Shown here: one piece after another, positions 41,809 through 50,728 of the stretch
Numbering within the stretch: the stretch's first letter is position 1
Layout: each line of letters begins with the position of its first letter
NCBI RefSeq assembly: GCF_002879865.1
Contig: NZ_PNXY01000007.1
Location: 124,001 to 188,000 of the forward strand
Direction: 5' to 3'
DNA length: 64,000 nucleotides
Origin: Paraburkholderia rhynchosiae
GTDB taxonomy: Bacteria; Pseudomonadota; Gammaproteobacteria; Burkholderiales; Burkholderiaceae
Program-made: the position numbers and the translations under genes
The notes under the pieces: model-generated
Databases searched by the model: none
The model's input: only the letters and a program-made list of their open reading frames with translations
What the model was told of the DNA's origin: nothing

Positions 41809-42348
41809 ATGAGAACGCTGACACAGCAGCTTACGCAATATGCGGCTTATCATCGCGACCGGCGCAATATCGCCACGCATTTCATCGGCATTCCGATGAT
41901 CGTGGTCGCGTTGGCGGTGTTGTTGAGCCGTCCGGCTCTTGCGCTGAGTGCGCCGCCGTTGGTGCTATCGCCGGCGTGGCTGCTCTTTGTTGCCGCCACC
42001 GTCTACTACCTCGTGCTCGACGTGCCGCTCGGTTTGATGATGGCCGCGGTGTCCGCGTTGTGCATTGCGTTCGGCCAGTGGACGGCCGCGCAATCCACGT
42101 TTGTCTGGCTTGGAATGGGCGTCGGACTCTTCGTGATCGGCTGGGCGTTTCAGTTCGTGGGCCACGTCGCGTACGAGCATCGCAAACCCGCTTTTGTCGA
42201 CGACGTGATCGGCCTTCTGATTGGGCCGCTGTTCGTGTTGGCCGAAGCGTTGTTCGGCATTGGCTGGCGGCCAGCGCTGCGCGAAGCGATCGAGCGCGAG
42301 GTCGGAGCGACGCGCATCAATGCGGAGCGCGCGGCGGCACACAGGTAA
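41809..42348 (+). CDS. DUF962 / Mpo1-like membrane protein
   Basis: A 179-residue membrane protein of the DUF962 family, which includes yeast Mpo1, a 2-hydroxy fatty acid dioxygenase. The start MRTLTQQLTQYAAYHRDRRN followed by IATHFIGIPMIVVALAVLLS carries the conserved H-R and H-F-I-G-I-P motifs. Further helices are LLFVAATVYYLVLDVPLGLM and FVIGWAFQFVGHVAYEHRKP, the latter with the second conserved His group. GAGGAG lies 8 bases before the ATG at 41809, so upstream in-frame starts are unlikely. A role in lipid metabolism is inferred from the family. Confidence 0.88.
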   Translation: MRTLTQQLTQYAAYHRDRRNIATHFIGIPMIVVALAVLLSRPALALSAPPLVLSPAWLLFVAATVYYLVLDVPLGLMMAAVSALCIAFGQWTAAQSTFVWLGMGVGLFVIGWAFQFVGHVAYEHRKPAFVDDVIGLLIGPLFVLAEALFGIGWRPALREAIEREVGATRINAERAAAHR

Positions 42349-42737
42349 AGAACGCGCGGTTGGATTCACCGGCCGGAATGCGTCTGGTTGCACGATATAT
42401 TCGTCGTCCAACGTTGAATAAAGAAGGCCTGCGTGTGCGCTGCAACATCGAGTCTTCACTGACACCGCAACAATTTATCCGTGCGCATCGCGCATCGATG
42501 GACTAGAACATAGAACACGCGCGCGAGGCAAGCCCGTGCGTATCCGTTGCGAACGCAGCGCACCGTCGCTCAAGCGCGAATCTTGCTACCCAGTCTTTCT
42601 GCATCATTTGCAACATCAACAAGCCGGGCCGGCATCGCCGGGCCCGCCTTCTTTCGCGGCACGCACCGATCTGCTTCGATCCGCGTGCCGGCGTCCCCCA
42701 GCAATCCTGCTCATCGAATGTGACTACTGGAGCCAGC
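42349..42737. other. intergenic upstream of the EgtD-type gene
   Basis: No gene is supported here. A CGGGCC...GGCCCG stem with a 10-base loop at 42625-42646 is followed by CCTTCTTT; it might end an upstream transcript. Otherwise I see nothing in these 389 bases. Confidence 0.35.
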
Positions 42738-43718
42738 ATGACCCAGCCAGCCCTCTCGCACGACGCATCTCCCGACCTACGCTCAGCCTTCGCCGCCGAC
42801 GTTCGCGCCGGCCTCATGCACACGCCGCAAAAAGAGTTGCCCTCGAAGTATCTGTACGACGAAGTGGGTTCCGCGTTGTTCGAGGTGATCACCGTGTTGC
42901 CGGAATATGGCGTCACGCGCGCCGAGGAGCGGCTGCTCGCGAAGCACGCAGTGGACATCGTGGAGCACCTTCCGCACGATGTGACCGTCGCCGAACTCGG
43001 CAGCGGCAGCGGCCGCAAAACGCGCCGCATTCTTGAAGCGCTGTGTAAAAAGCGCCCCACTTCTTACTGCCCGATTGAAATTTCGCGCACCGCGTTGCAG
43101 TTGTGCCGGCGCGAACTGGGCGACATCGAACGCATTTCGATTGTCGGTTATGAGCGCGATTATCTGGCCGGTCTCGCGGAAGTCAGCAAGAAGCGCGCGG
43201 CCGGCGAGCGGTTACTCGTACTGTTTCTTGGCAGTACGATCGGTAATTTCGGCAGACTTGCGGCGACACGTTTTCTGCGCGACATCCGCAACATGCTCGC
43301 ACCCGGCGATGCGTTGCTGCTCGGCACCGATCTCATCAAGCCGACGCCGGTTCTGATTGCCGCTTACGACGACGCGATCGGCGTCACCGCGTCGTTCAAT
43401 CTGAATCTGCTTGCGCGCGTCAATCGCGAGCTCGACGGCGATTTTCCACTCGACGCGTTCGAGCACGTCGCGCGCTTCAACCCGGACGCGCGCAGCATTG
43501 AAATGCATTTGCGCGCGACGCGCGACGTCACAGCGCGCATTGGCGCCGCGCAGTTGACGGTGTCGCTCACAGCCGGCGAGACGATCTGGACCGAGAGCAG
43601 CCACAAGTATCGCGCCGAAGAAATGCCCGCGATCGCCGATGATGCCGGTTTCGCGTGCAGCCATCAGTGGATAGAAAACGAGTGGGGATTTGCCGAGAGC
43701 CTGCTTGTGGCGCGATAA
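42738..43718 (+). CDS. egtD: L-histidine N-alpha-methyltransferase, EgtD family
   Basis: A 326-residue SAM-dependent methyltransferase of the EgtD (DUF2260/Methyltransf_33) family, which trimethylates histidine to hercynine, the first step of ergothioneine synthesis. Conserved parts are ELPSKYLYDEVGSALFEVIT, LPEYGVTRAEERLLAKHAVD, the SAM loop VAELGSGSGRKTRRILEAL, LFLGSTIGNFGRLAATRFLR, and SFNLNLLARVNRELDGDFPL followed by SIEMHLRAT, where the histidine substrate is held in characterised EgtD. GGAG lies 6-9 bases before the ATG at 42738. No egtB or other ergothioneine gene is adjacent. Confidence 0.9.
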   Translation: MTQPALSHDASPDLRSAFAADVRAGLMHTPQKELPSKYLYDEVGSALFEVITVLPEYGVTRAEERLLAKHAVDIVEHLPHDVTVAELGSGSGRKTRRILEALCKKRPTSYCPIEISRTALQLCRRELGDIERISIVGYERDYLAGLAEVSKKRAAGERLLVLFLGSTIGNFGRLAATRFLRDIRNMLAPGDALLLGTDLIKPTPVLIAAYDDAIGVTASFNLNLLARVNRELDGDFPLDAFEHVARFNPDARSIEMHLRATRDVTARIGAAQLTVSLTAGETIWTESSHKYRAEEMPAIADDAGFACSHQWIENEWGFAESLLVAR

Positions 43719-43874
43719 GCGGTAACGGCTCACGGTTGGGGGTTCGCAAACTGTCAGCCAGCCAGAAAGGCGGCGCGCGCTCAGAGCGATTGCGCGCCAC
43801 CTCTTTTCACGTGAGACGCGCCGCGCATGAAAGCTCAACGCGATTGCGTGCGGCTCAGTGAGGCTCAGCGCAGC

Positions 43875-44168
43875 TCAATGCTGCTCGAAACGCTCATAGC
43901 GCTTTTCGGTCGCGCGCTCTTCGCCGGTGACCTCGGTCACGCGCGCCGCCGGCGGCCCATGCCGCAGCCACGACAGCATCCTATCGACCTGGTTGGCAGC
44001 GCCCTGCAACAGGGCTTCGACGGAGCCGTCGTCGACATTCGCCACCCATCCCTTGATGCCGAGCGCGTGCGCCTGACGCACGGTCGCGTGACGAAAGCCG
44101 ACGCCCTGCACGGTGCCGCGCACTCGCACGTAATACGTTTCGATCCGTTCATCGAGATCCGGGGCCAT
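43875..44168 (-). CDS. acyP: acylphosphatase
   Basis: A 97-residue enzyme hydrolysing acyl-phosphates such as acetyl phosphate and carbamoyl phosphate. The signature is complete: YYVRVRGTVQGVGFRHATVR with the catalytic Arg, then GIKGWVANVDDGSVEALLQG with the catalytic Asn. The final segment WLRHGPPAARVTEVTGEERA is also typical. The length is normal. GAGGAG lies 5-10 bases before the ATG at 44168. It is divergent from hpnA, with 180 bases between them. Confidence 0.95.
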   Translation of the reverse strand: MAPDLDERIETYYVRVRGTVQGVGFRHATVRQAHALGIKGWVANVDDGSVEALLQGAANQVDRMLSWLRHGPPAARVTEVTGEERATEKRYERFEQH

Positions 44169-44348
44169 GCCGCATTCTCCTCACAATCTTTCAAGCCGGC
44201 ATTCTAGTCGCGTCGCGGCTAGCTTGCTTGGGCGACGTGGAGCGTAGTCGTTCGCTCTATGGCGACCGCGCGCGACACAGGCGACAGCGACAGCAGCCCC
44301 ACGCGGCACGTACAATCCGTCGACTGTCACGCAGGAAACGGAAACAGA

Positions 44349-45359
44349 ATGACCGAACAGAATCGCGATCTCGTGCTCGTGACCGGCGCATCCGGCTTCG
44401 TCGGCTCGTCGGTGGCGCGCATCGCGCAACAGAAGGGCTTCAACGTACGCGTGCTGGTGCGTGCAACGAGTCCGCGTCAAAACGTCGAGGCGCTCGACGC
44501 GGAGATCGTCGTCGGCGATATGCGCGACGAAGCATCGATGCGCCACGCACTGCGCGGCGTGCGCTATCTGCTGCACGTCGCCGCCGATTACCGGCTGTGG
44601 GCGCCGGACCCGAGCGAAATCGAGCGCTCCAACCTGGAGGGCACCGAGGCGACCATGCGCGCGGCGTTGAAGGAAGGCGTCGAGCGCATTGTGTACACGA
44701 GCAGCGTGGCCACGCTCAAGGTGACAAGCTCCGGCAACTCCGCGGATGAAACCTCGCCGCTGAAAGCCGATCAGGCCATCGGCGTCTATAAGCGCAGCAA
44801 AGTGCTCGCGGAGCGCGCGGTGGAGCGCATGATCGCCGAAGACGGCCTTCCGGCGGTGATCGTCAATCCGTCCACGCCGATCGGTCCGCGCGACGTCAAG
44901 CCGACGCCGACCGGGCGTATCATCGTTGAAGCAGCGCTCGGCAAGATTCCCGCGTTCGTCGATACGGGTCTGAACCTCGTGCATGTGGACGACGTCGCGG
45001 CCGGGCACTTTCTCGCGCTCGAACGCGGCAAGGTCGGCGAACGTTATATTCTCGGCGGCGAAAATCTGCCGCTTCAGCAGATGCTCGCCGATATCGCGGC
45101 GCTGACAGGCCGCAAGGCGCCCACCATCAGCTTGCCGCGCTGGCCGCTTTACCCGCTCGCGATGGGCGCCGAAGCGGTCGCCAAGTTCACGAAGCGCGAA
45201 CCGTTCGTGACCGTCGACGGTCTGAAGATGTCCAAGAACAAGATGTACTTCAGTTCGGCGAAGGCGGAACGCGAACTCGGCTATCGCGCGCGCCCGTATC
45301 GCGAGGGCCTGAGCGATGCGCTCGAATGGTTCCGGCATGCCGGCTATCTGAAGCCGTAG
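44349..45359 (+). CDS. hpnA: hopanoid-associated sugar epimerase HpnA
   Basis: A 336-residue short-chain NAD-dependent epimerase/dehydrogenase. The Rossmann motif is VLVTGASGFVGSSVARIAQQ, the catalytic Tyr-Lys pair is in IGVYKRSKVLAERAVERM, and HpnA-type features include YLLHVAADYRLWAPDPSEIE, AVIVNPSTPIGPRDVKPTPT and NLVHVDDVAAGHFLALERGK. It likely acts on a sugar used in hopanoid side-chain modification, in the cytoplasm. AGGAAACGG lies just before the ATG at 44349. It is the first gene of the hopanoid cluster in this window. An uncharacterised gene follows on the same strand. Confidence 0.95.
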   Translation: MTEQNRDLVLVTGASGFVGSSVARIAQQKGFNVRVLVRATSPRQNVEALDAEIVVGDMRDEASMRHALRGVRYLLHVAADYRLWAPDPSEIERSNLEGTEATMRAALKEGVERIVYTSSVATLKVTSSGNSADETSPLKADQAIGVYKRSKVLAERAVERMIAEDGLPAVIVNPSTPIGPRDVKPTPTGRIIVEAALGKIPAFVDTGLNLVHVDDVAAGHFLALERGKVGERYILGGENLPLQQMLADIAALTGRKAPTISLPRWPLYPLAMGAEAVAKFTKREPFVTVDGLKMSKNKMYFSSAKAERELGYRARPYREGLSDALEWFRHAGYLKP

Positions 45360-45452
45360 CACAAGCATTTTGTTACAACGTCGCTGTCTTTGCGAAAGGT
45401 AAAAGCCTACGCGCAGCAGTTAAAATCGTGGGTCTTACCAGAGAAACCTCGC

Positions 45453-46007
45453 ATGAATCTTCACGAACAGCTCGGCGCGCTGGAAGTGGGCGTCGATCAG
45501 CTCATTCAGGCTGTCGTGGCCCCGCAGGCCCAAAACATCCCCGAGACACACAACGAAACTGACGCACCGCAGGCGTCAGCGGAGCATGCCGTGTCGGAAG
45601 TCGAAACGGCAGTCGAAGCGCAAGCGGCTGAAGCCGAAGCGGCGGTGAGCGAAACCGCGGAGGAACCCGCGGCAACGCCGGTTCCTCCCACGCTCGAAAT
45701 CAACCGTCCGGCGCAGAACGAAATCACGATGACGATCGGCGGTCAGACCGTCGCGCTGCGTCCGGAGCAGATCGGTCAACTGATTGAAGAACTGTCGAAC
45801 GCGCGCGCCTCGATGACGCCGGAACCGCCGCCGGGCATTCCGCCGGGTTGGCGTTTCGTGTCGACCAAGAATCCGGTCATGGCCGTGCAGAAACAATCGA
45901 ACGGCGACCGTTTGCTGGTCATGCGCCATACCGGTCACGGCTGGGTGCCGTTCACGTTTTCGCCCGACATGGTGATTCAGCTTTATATGCTACTCACCAA
46001 GGGTTGA
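45453..46007 (+). CDS. uncharacterised protein within the hopanoid cluster
   Basis: A 184-residue cytoplasmic protein with no family I recognise. It has three parts: a helical start (MNLHEQLGALEVGVDQLIQA), a Glu/Ala-rich low-complexity linker (about residues 30-75), and a compact C-terminal domain. That domain shows EITMTIGGQTVALRPEQIGQ, LIEELSNARASMTPEPPPGI, and VMAVQKQSNGDRLLVMRHTG with HGWVPFTFSPDMVIQLYMLL. AGAGAAA lies 6-12 bases before the ATG at 45453. It sits between hpnA and hpnB, 94 bases after hpnA, and is closed by a bidirectional terminator, so it is probably transcribed with hpnA. Confidence 0.8.
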   Translation: MNLHEQLGALEVGVDQLIQAVVAPQAQNIPETHNETDAPQASAEHAVSEVETAVEAQAAEAEAAVSETAEEPAATPVPPTLEINRPAQNEITMTIGGQTVALRPEQIGQLIEELSNARASMTPEPPPGIPPGWRFVSTKNPVMAVQKQSNGDRLLVMRHTGHGWVPFTFSPDMVIQLYMLLTKG

Positions 46008-46022
46008 AACGGAGCGGCGAGA

Positions 46023-46049
46023 AAAAAGCGGCGCCATGCGCCGCTTTTT
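46023..46049. terminator. bidirectional terminator between 45453 gene and hpnB
   Basis: AAAAAGCGGCGC at 46023-46034 pairs with GCGCCGCTTTTT at 46038-46049 around a 3-base loop. It has A and T runs on both sides, so it can end transcripts from either strand. It serves the convergent pair formed by the 45453 gene and hpnB. Confidence 0.9.
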
Positions 46050-46095
46050 CGTTATCGAGCGGCCGTCAGGGCGGCCTCATCGCAGCCCCGGCGCC

Positions 46096-47277
46096 TCAAC
46101 GCTCCTGCACGGGCGCCTGAACGCGCGCTTTCCACTGACCGCCCTTGCCGCGCCAGTAGCGCAGCGCCGACGCGAACGTCGCGCCGACGTAAAACAGCGC
46201 GATCAGCGGCAGAAACGGCGCCCACAACGGCGAGCGGCGGTAGTAGCTGAGCATAGGCGCATACGCGCAGCACATGGCCGCCCATGCTAGCCACGCGGGC
46301 CAGCCCGTCGGGCCGAGCACGAGCGCGGCCACCGGCGGCATCAGATAGATGATCGTCATGCCGGCGAGCGTACCCGCGAGCAGCAACGGCGAATAATGTA
46401 ATTGCGTGAACGCGGTGCGCGCAATCATGTTCCAGATCTCGCGCCAGCTATCGTAGGGACGCAGCGAGACGCTGCGCGCCGCCACGTCGAGCCGGATCGG
46501 ATGACGCCCCGTGCCGCGATGCTTGATGCGCGCGGCCAGGCTGCAATCGTCGATCAATTCCGCGCGGATCGATTCGATGCCGCCCGCTTCCTCTAGCGCA
46601 CTGCGTCGTACCAGCATGCAGCCGCCCGCCGCGGCGGCCGTGCGATTGCGCGGATTGTTGACCCACGCAAACGGGTACAGCTTCGCAAAGAAGAACACGA
46701 AGGCCGGAATCAGCGCCTTTTCCCAGAACGAATCGCAGCGCAGCCGCACCATCAGCGAGACGAGATCGCGCTTTTCGGCATCGGCGCGGGCCACGAGTTG
46801 CGTGACGGCGTCGGCGGGATGGCCGATGTCGGCGTCGGTCAACAACAGAAACTCAGCCGGCAGGCCAAGCGTGCGCACCGCGTCTATGCCTTGCGACTGC
46901 GCCCACACCTTGCCGGACCATCCCGGCGGCAGCGGCTTCGCGCTCAACACGGTCAAACGGTCCGGACATTGCAGCTGCAACGCGGCCGCGCGGGCGGCGG
47001 CGGCGGTGCCGTCGGTGCTGTGGTCATCGACGACAATCACGTGAAACTCGCCGCCATAGTCCTGCTGAAGCAGCGTCGTGACGGCTTGCGCAATGACGTC
47101 GACTTCATTTCGGGCGGGCACCACGGCGGCAACTGCGGGCCATGCGTCGCGCGGCGCGAGCGTGAGCGGCGCGGCCGGACGCGCACGCCAGAAGCCGCCG
47201 CGCGCGAATAGCAGCACGGCCCAGATCAGCAGGGACAAACAGGAAAGAAAAAACAGAATCACCGCCGCCAAGCCCAT
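46096..47277 (-). CDS. hpnB: hopanoid biosynthesis glycosyltransferase HpnB
   Basis: A 393-residue membrane-bound family 2 glycosyltransferase. An N-terminal helix (VILFFLSCLSLLIWAVLLFA) precedes the GT-A domain: AVAAVVPARNEVDVIAQAVT, then FHVIVVDDHSTDGTAAAARA and LLLTDADIGHPADAVTQLVA with the D-x-D metal site. The acceptor region IRAELIDDCSLAARIKHRGT follows. The C-terminus has several more helices (GTLAGMTIIYLMPPVAALVL). It belongs to the hopanoid-linked HpnB type. It is transcribed against hpnA and divergent from ispH-hpnH. There is no clear ribosome site before the ATG at 47277. Confidence 0.92.
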   Translation of the reverse strand: MGLAAVILFFLSCLSLLIWAVLLFARGGFWRARPAAPLTLAPRDAWPAVAAVVPARNEVDVIAQAVTTLLQQDYGGEFHVIVVDDHSTDGTAAAARAAALQLQCPDRLTVLSAKPLPPGWSGKVWAQSQGIDAVRTLGLPAEFLLLTDADIGHPADAVTQLVARADAEKRDLVSLMVRLRCDSFWEKALIPAFVFFFAKLYPFAWVNNPRNRTAAAAGGCMLVRRSALEEAGGIESIRAELIDDCSLAARIKHRGTGRHPIRLDVAARSVSLRPYDSWREIWNMIARTAFTQLHYSPLLLAGTLAGMTIIYLMPPVAALVLGPTGWPAWLAWAAMCCAYAPMLSYYRRSPLWAPFLPLIALFYVGATFASALRYWRGKGGQWKARVQAPVQER

Positions 47278-47615
47278 TAAGCGTTACCCTCGATTTTCAG
47301 GAAGCCCGGAATCGTTTTTTAATGCGGGGCGCGAAGCGCTCCCGCGACGCCGTAGTTTAAGGGTTCCCTCGAAGCGGTGCAGCGCGCAATGATTGCCGTC
47401 TACGTCATGTGCGACTCCGGCGTATGCCGCGCCCGCCCGACACTATGGCGGCCCCGCCAGAGCAAAGGTGGCCTGATAGCGTTAGAATGCGCGTTTGGTT
47501 TTGCTGTACCGGCACGTCGCCGGGGCTCAAGACGTCAACTAATTAGATGGTCGCGGCGATAAAGTCAGAATTTCCGGCTTCCTCGAAACCCGCGTCAGTC
47601 GGAGTCCGCCAATTT
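47278..47615. other. divergent promoter region hpnB / ispH-hpnH
   Basis: No gene is seen. A TAGAAT at 47483-47488 is a fair -10 element for the ispH-hpnH transcript; no good -35 is visible. The remainder is GC-rich. Confidence 0.4.
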
Positions 47616-48560
47616 ATGCGAGTCATCCTTGCCCAACCCCGCGGCTTTTGTGCGGGCGTTGTTCGCGCAATCGAGATCGTCGATCGCGCGTTGCAGCAGC
47701 ACGGCGCGCCGGTGTATGTACGCCACGAAATTGTCCACAATCGACATGTGGTCGACAATCTGCGCCAGAAAGGCGCGCGCTTCGTCGAAGAACTCGATGA
47801 AGTGCCGCAAGGCGCCGTGGCGATTTTCAGCGCGCATGGCGTTGCTCAAACGGTTGAGCGCGATGCCGAAGCACGCGGGCTCGACGTGCTGGACGCGACC
47901 TGCCCGCTCGTCACCAAAGTGCACGTGCAAGGGCGTCAATATGTGGGCGCCGGGCGCACGCTGATCCTGATCGGTCATGCCGGGCACCCGGAGGTGGAAG
48001 GCACGATCGGCCAGATTCCGGGCAAGGTGCTGCTGGTGCAGAGCGAGGCCGAGGTCGAGCATCTGAACCTGCCGGCCGACGCGCCGCTCGCCTATGTCAC
48101 GCAGACCACGCTGTCGGTGGATGACACACGTGGCATTATCGACGCGTTGCTGCGCCGCTTCACGAACATCGTCGGTCCGGACACGCGCGACATCTGCTAT
48201 GCGACGCAAAATCGCCAGGCGGCAGTGCGCGAGTTGAGCAAGCAGGTCGACGTACTGCTGGTAGTCGGCGCAACCAACAGTTCGAACTCGAACCGACTGC
48301 GCGAAATCGGCAGCGAAAGCGGCGTGGCGAGTTATCTCGTCGCCGACGGTTCGGAAGTGAGGCCGGAGTGGTTCGCGAATGCGCAGACCATCGGCATCAC
48401 GGCCGGGGCTTCGGCGCCGGAAGAAATGGTCAGGAACGTAATCGATGCGCTGAGCGCATTGGGGCCTGTCGATGTCACGACGATGGCGGGCCGTGAAGAG
48501 AAAGTCGAATTCAAGTTGCCATCGAAGCTGATGCAACCACTCGCTGCACGCGAAGTTTAA
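47616..48560 (+). CDS. ispH: 4-hydroxy-3-methylbut-2-enyl diphosphate reductase
   Basis: A 314-residue iron-sulfur enzyme making IPP and DMAPP in the last step of the MEP isoprenoid pathway. The three cluster Cys are Cys12 ([12 protein letters not shown]), Cys96 ([10 protein letters not shown]) and Cys194 ([10 protein letters not shown]). Active-site residues are visible in [35 protein letters not shown] and [14 protein letters not shown] chose the ATG at 47616, with GGAG about 12 bases upstream; longer starts add a poor extension. hpnH follows 10 bases after its stop, so the pair is one operon feeding isoprenoid precursors to hopanoids. Genomes of this group often carry a second ispH elsewhere. 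Confidence 0.97.
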   Translation: MRVILAQPRGFCAGVVRAIEIVDRALQQHGAPVYVRHEIVHNRHVVDNLRQKGARFVEELDEVPQGAVAIFSAHGVAQTVERDAEARGLDVLDATCPLVTKVHVQGRQYVGAGRTLILIGHAGHPEVEGTIGQIPGKVLLVQSEAEVEHLNLPADAPLAYVTQTTLSVDDTRGIIDALLRRFTNIVGPDTRDICYATQNRQAAVRELSKQVDVLLVVGATNSSNSNRLREIGSESGVASYLVADGSEVRPEWFANAQTIGITAGASAPEEMVRNVIDALSALGPVDVTTMAGREEKVEFKLPSKLMQPLAAREV

Positions 48561-48570
48561 GGAGGACGTC

Positions 48571-49725
48571 TTGTCTATTCCGCTGCTACAGAAAGTCCGA
48601 GTCGGCGCATACATCATGCGTCAGCACCTGTCCGGCAACAAACGCTATCCGCTCGCCCTGATGCTGGAGCCGCTGTTCCGCTGCAACCTTGCCTGCAATG
48701 GCTGCGGCAAGATCGACTATCCGGATCCCATCCTGAATCAGCGTCTGTCGCTGGAAGAATGCCTGGGCGCAGTCGACGAATGCGGCGCGCCGGTGGTGTC
48801 GATTGCAGGCGGCGAGCCGCTGCTGCACAAGGAAATGCCGCAGATCGTGAAGGGCATCATCGCGCGCAAGAAGTTTGTGTACCTGTGCACGAACGCGCTG
48901 CTGATGGAAAAGAAGATGGACGACTACGAGCCGAATCCGTACTTCGTCTGGTCGGTCCATCTGGATGGCGATCAGCAGATGCACGACCATTCGGTGTCGC
49001 AAGACGGCGTGTACGACAAGGCGGTCGCTGCCATCAAGGAAGCGAAGCGCCGCGGTTTCCGCGTGAACATCAACTGCACGCTGTTCAACGACGCGGTGCC
49101 GGAGCGCGTGGCCGCGTTCTTCGACACCGTGGGGCCGATGGGCGTGGACGGTATCACCGTCTCGCCGGGCTACGCGTATGAGCGCGCGCCAGATCAGCAG
49201 CACTTCCTGAACCGCGACAAGACCAAGCATCTGTTCCGCGAAATCTTCAAGCGTGGCAACAATGGCAAGAACTGGTCGTTCAGCCAGTCGGCCATGTTCC
49301 TCGACTTCCTCGCCGGCAATCAGACGTACGAATGCACGCCGTGGGGCAATCCGGCGCGCACGGTGTTCGGCTGGCAGAAGCCGTGCTATCTGGTCGGCGA
49401 AGGCTACGTGAAGACCTTCAAGGAATTGATGGACACCACGGACTGGGACAAATACGGCACGGGCAACTATGAAAAGTGCGCCGACTGCATGGTCCACTGC
49501 GGCTTCGAAGCCACGGCCGTGATGGATACGGTTGCGCATCCGCTGAAGGCATTGAAAGTCAGCATGCGTGGCCCGAAGACGTCCGGTGCTTTCACCAAAG
49601 ATATTCCGTTGGACAAGCAGCGCCCGGCCGAGTATGTGTTCTCGCGGCACGTCGAGATCAAGCTGGAAGAGATCAAGGTGACCGGCAAGGGCAGCAAGGT
49701 GCAGACGGCTACGGCTGCACACTGA
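48571..49725 (+). CDS. hpnH: adenosyl-hopene transferase HpnH (radical SAM)
   Basis: A 384-residue radical-SAM enzyme that joins a 5'-deoxyadenosyl group to diploptene, giving adenosylhopane, the start of C35 extended hopanoids. The 4Fe-4S motif is C-x-x-x-C-x-x-C at Cys38, Cys42 and Cys45 (LFRCNLACNGCGKIDYPD). VVSIAGGEPLLHKEMPQIVK, FVWSVHLDGDQQMHDHSVSQ and the C-terminal Cys group NYEKCADCMVHCGFEATAVM are typical. The start is TTG at 48571 with AAGGAGGAC 7 bases upstream. It is in one operon with ispH, and a strong terminator follows. hpnG in the same cluster acts on its product. Confidence 0.97.
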   Translation: MSIPLLQKVRVGAYIMRQHLSGNKRYPLALMLEPLFRCNLACNGCGKIDYPDPILNQRLSLEECLGAVDECGAPVVSIAGGEPLLHKEMPQIVKGIIARKKFVYLCTNALLMEKKMDDYEPNPYFVWSVHLDGDQQMHDHSVSQDGVYDKAVAAIKEAKRRGFRVNINCTLFNDAVPERVAAFFDTVGPMGVDGITVSPGYAYERAPDQQHFLNRDKTKHLFREIFKRGNNGKNWSFSQSAMFLDFLAGNQTYECTPWGNPARTVFGWQKPCYLVGEGYVKTFKELMDTTDWDKYGTGNYEKCADCMVHCGFEATAVMDTVAHPLKALKVSMRGPKTSGAFTKDIPLDKQRPAEYVFSRHVEIKLEEIKVTGKGSKVQTATAAH

Positions 49726-49781
49726 GCGTTGAATCGGAGCGGCTTCGCGCCGCTCATGAATTGCGCGCCGCATGATGCATG

Positions 49782-49819
49782 AAAAAGCGCGGTGGCTTTG
49801 AAGGCCACCGCGCTTTTTT
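49782..49819. terminator. bidirectional terminator between hpnH and hpnM
   Basis: AAAAAGCGCGGTGGC at 49782-49796 pairs with GCCACCGCGCTTTTT at 49804-49818 around a 7-base loop, with a T run to 49819. It lies between the convergent hpnH and hpnM genes. Confidence 0.92.
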
Positions 49820-49876
49820 CTTTTGCTGCCTCGCCTTGATCGTCGCTTTCGGCGCGATCAGCCTCTGCGATTCGCC

Positions 49877-50482
49877 CTATCCCGCGCTGCGCGCATTATG
49901 CGCGGTCAGGAACTTGATCAAGCCGTCGACTCCGCCCTTCGAAAGCTGATCGGCGAACTGCGTCTGATAGACCTGGATCAGCCACGCGCCCATCATGTTG
50001 ATGTCGTAGATCTTCCAGCCGGACGGACCCCTGGTGAGCCGGTAGTCGATTGCATCGTCGCCGCCATTGCTGATGACGTGCGACTGCACGACGACGTCTT
50101 TCGCGCCGCCGGGCACATTGGCCGGCACAAACTTGAACTTCACATCCTGGTCGCGCAACTGCGAAAGCGACGAAGCATAAGTGCGCACGAGCAACAGTGT
50201 GAACTGGTCGTAGAGTTGCTTTTGCTGCTCGGGCGTCGCGGTGCTCCACGCCTTGCCGACCGCGATGCGCGTGGTGCGCTGAAAGTCCGTTGCCGGCACA
50301 AAGCGCGTTTCGACCAGTTGCGTGATCTTGGACATATCGCCGCCGCGCGCCTGCGGGTCAGCCTTCATTGCCGAAACTGTGCCTTCGACGGCACTTTTTA
50401 CCACGGCGTCCGGCGCGCTTTGCGCATACGCCGCCGTTGACACCACGGCCGCAGCCAGAAAAGCAGACAGATAACGTTTCAT
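49877..50482 (-). CDS. hpnM: HpnM / MlaC-family periplasmic lipid-binding protein
   Basis: A 201-residue periplasmic protein of the MlaC/Ttg2D family. The signal peptide is [20 protein letters not shown]. The conserved body shows [60 protein letters not shown] and [20 protein letters not shown], with the hydrophobic cavity typical of lipid carriers. In hopanoid clusters this is HpnM, presumed to carry hopanoids or other lipids between membranes. It is divergent from hpnN, and the two share a 246-base promoter region. The length is normal. Confidence 0.92.
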   Translation of the reverse strand: MKRYLSAFLAAAVVSTAAYAQSAPDAVVKSAVEGTVSAMKADPQARGGDMSKITQLVETRFVPATDFQRTTRIAVGKAWSTATPEQQKQLYDQFTLLLVRTYASSLSQLRDQDVKFKFVPANVPGGAKDVVVQSHVISNGGDDAIDYRLTRGPSGWKIYDINMMGAWLIQVYQTQFADQLSKGGVDGLIKFLTAHNARSAG

Positions 50483-50728
50483 ACGCTCGACAAGACCCGA
50501 AAAGAGTGTGCGCCGACAACGATAAGCTCGCGGCGAAAGTTGGTAGACCAGTATACCGAGATTGCGTTCCCGCCCCGGCGAACCGCTCCGGGAGCCGCAC
50601 TTGCTACCCGCATTGCGGCCCCGCTTTGCTACCGCGCATTGCTACCAATACGGTCCGGATTGCTCCGGCTCTGTATACTTGTGCACTTTCGTCAAAATGC
50701 CACCCGTGATAAGGCCAAGTTCGCCTAC

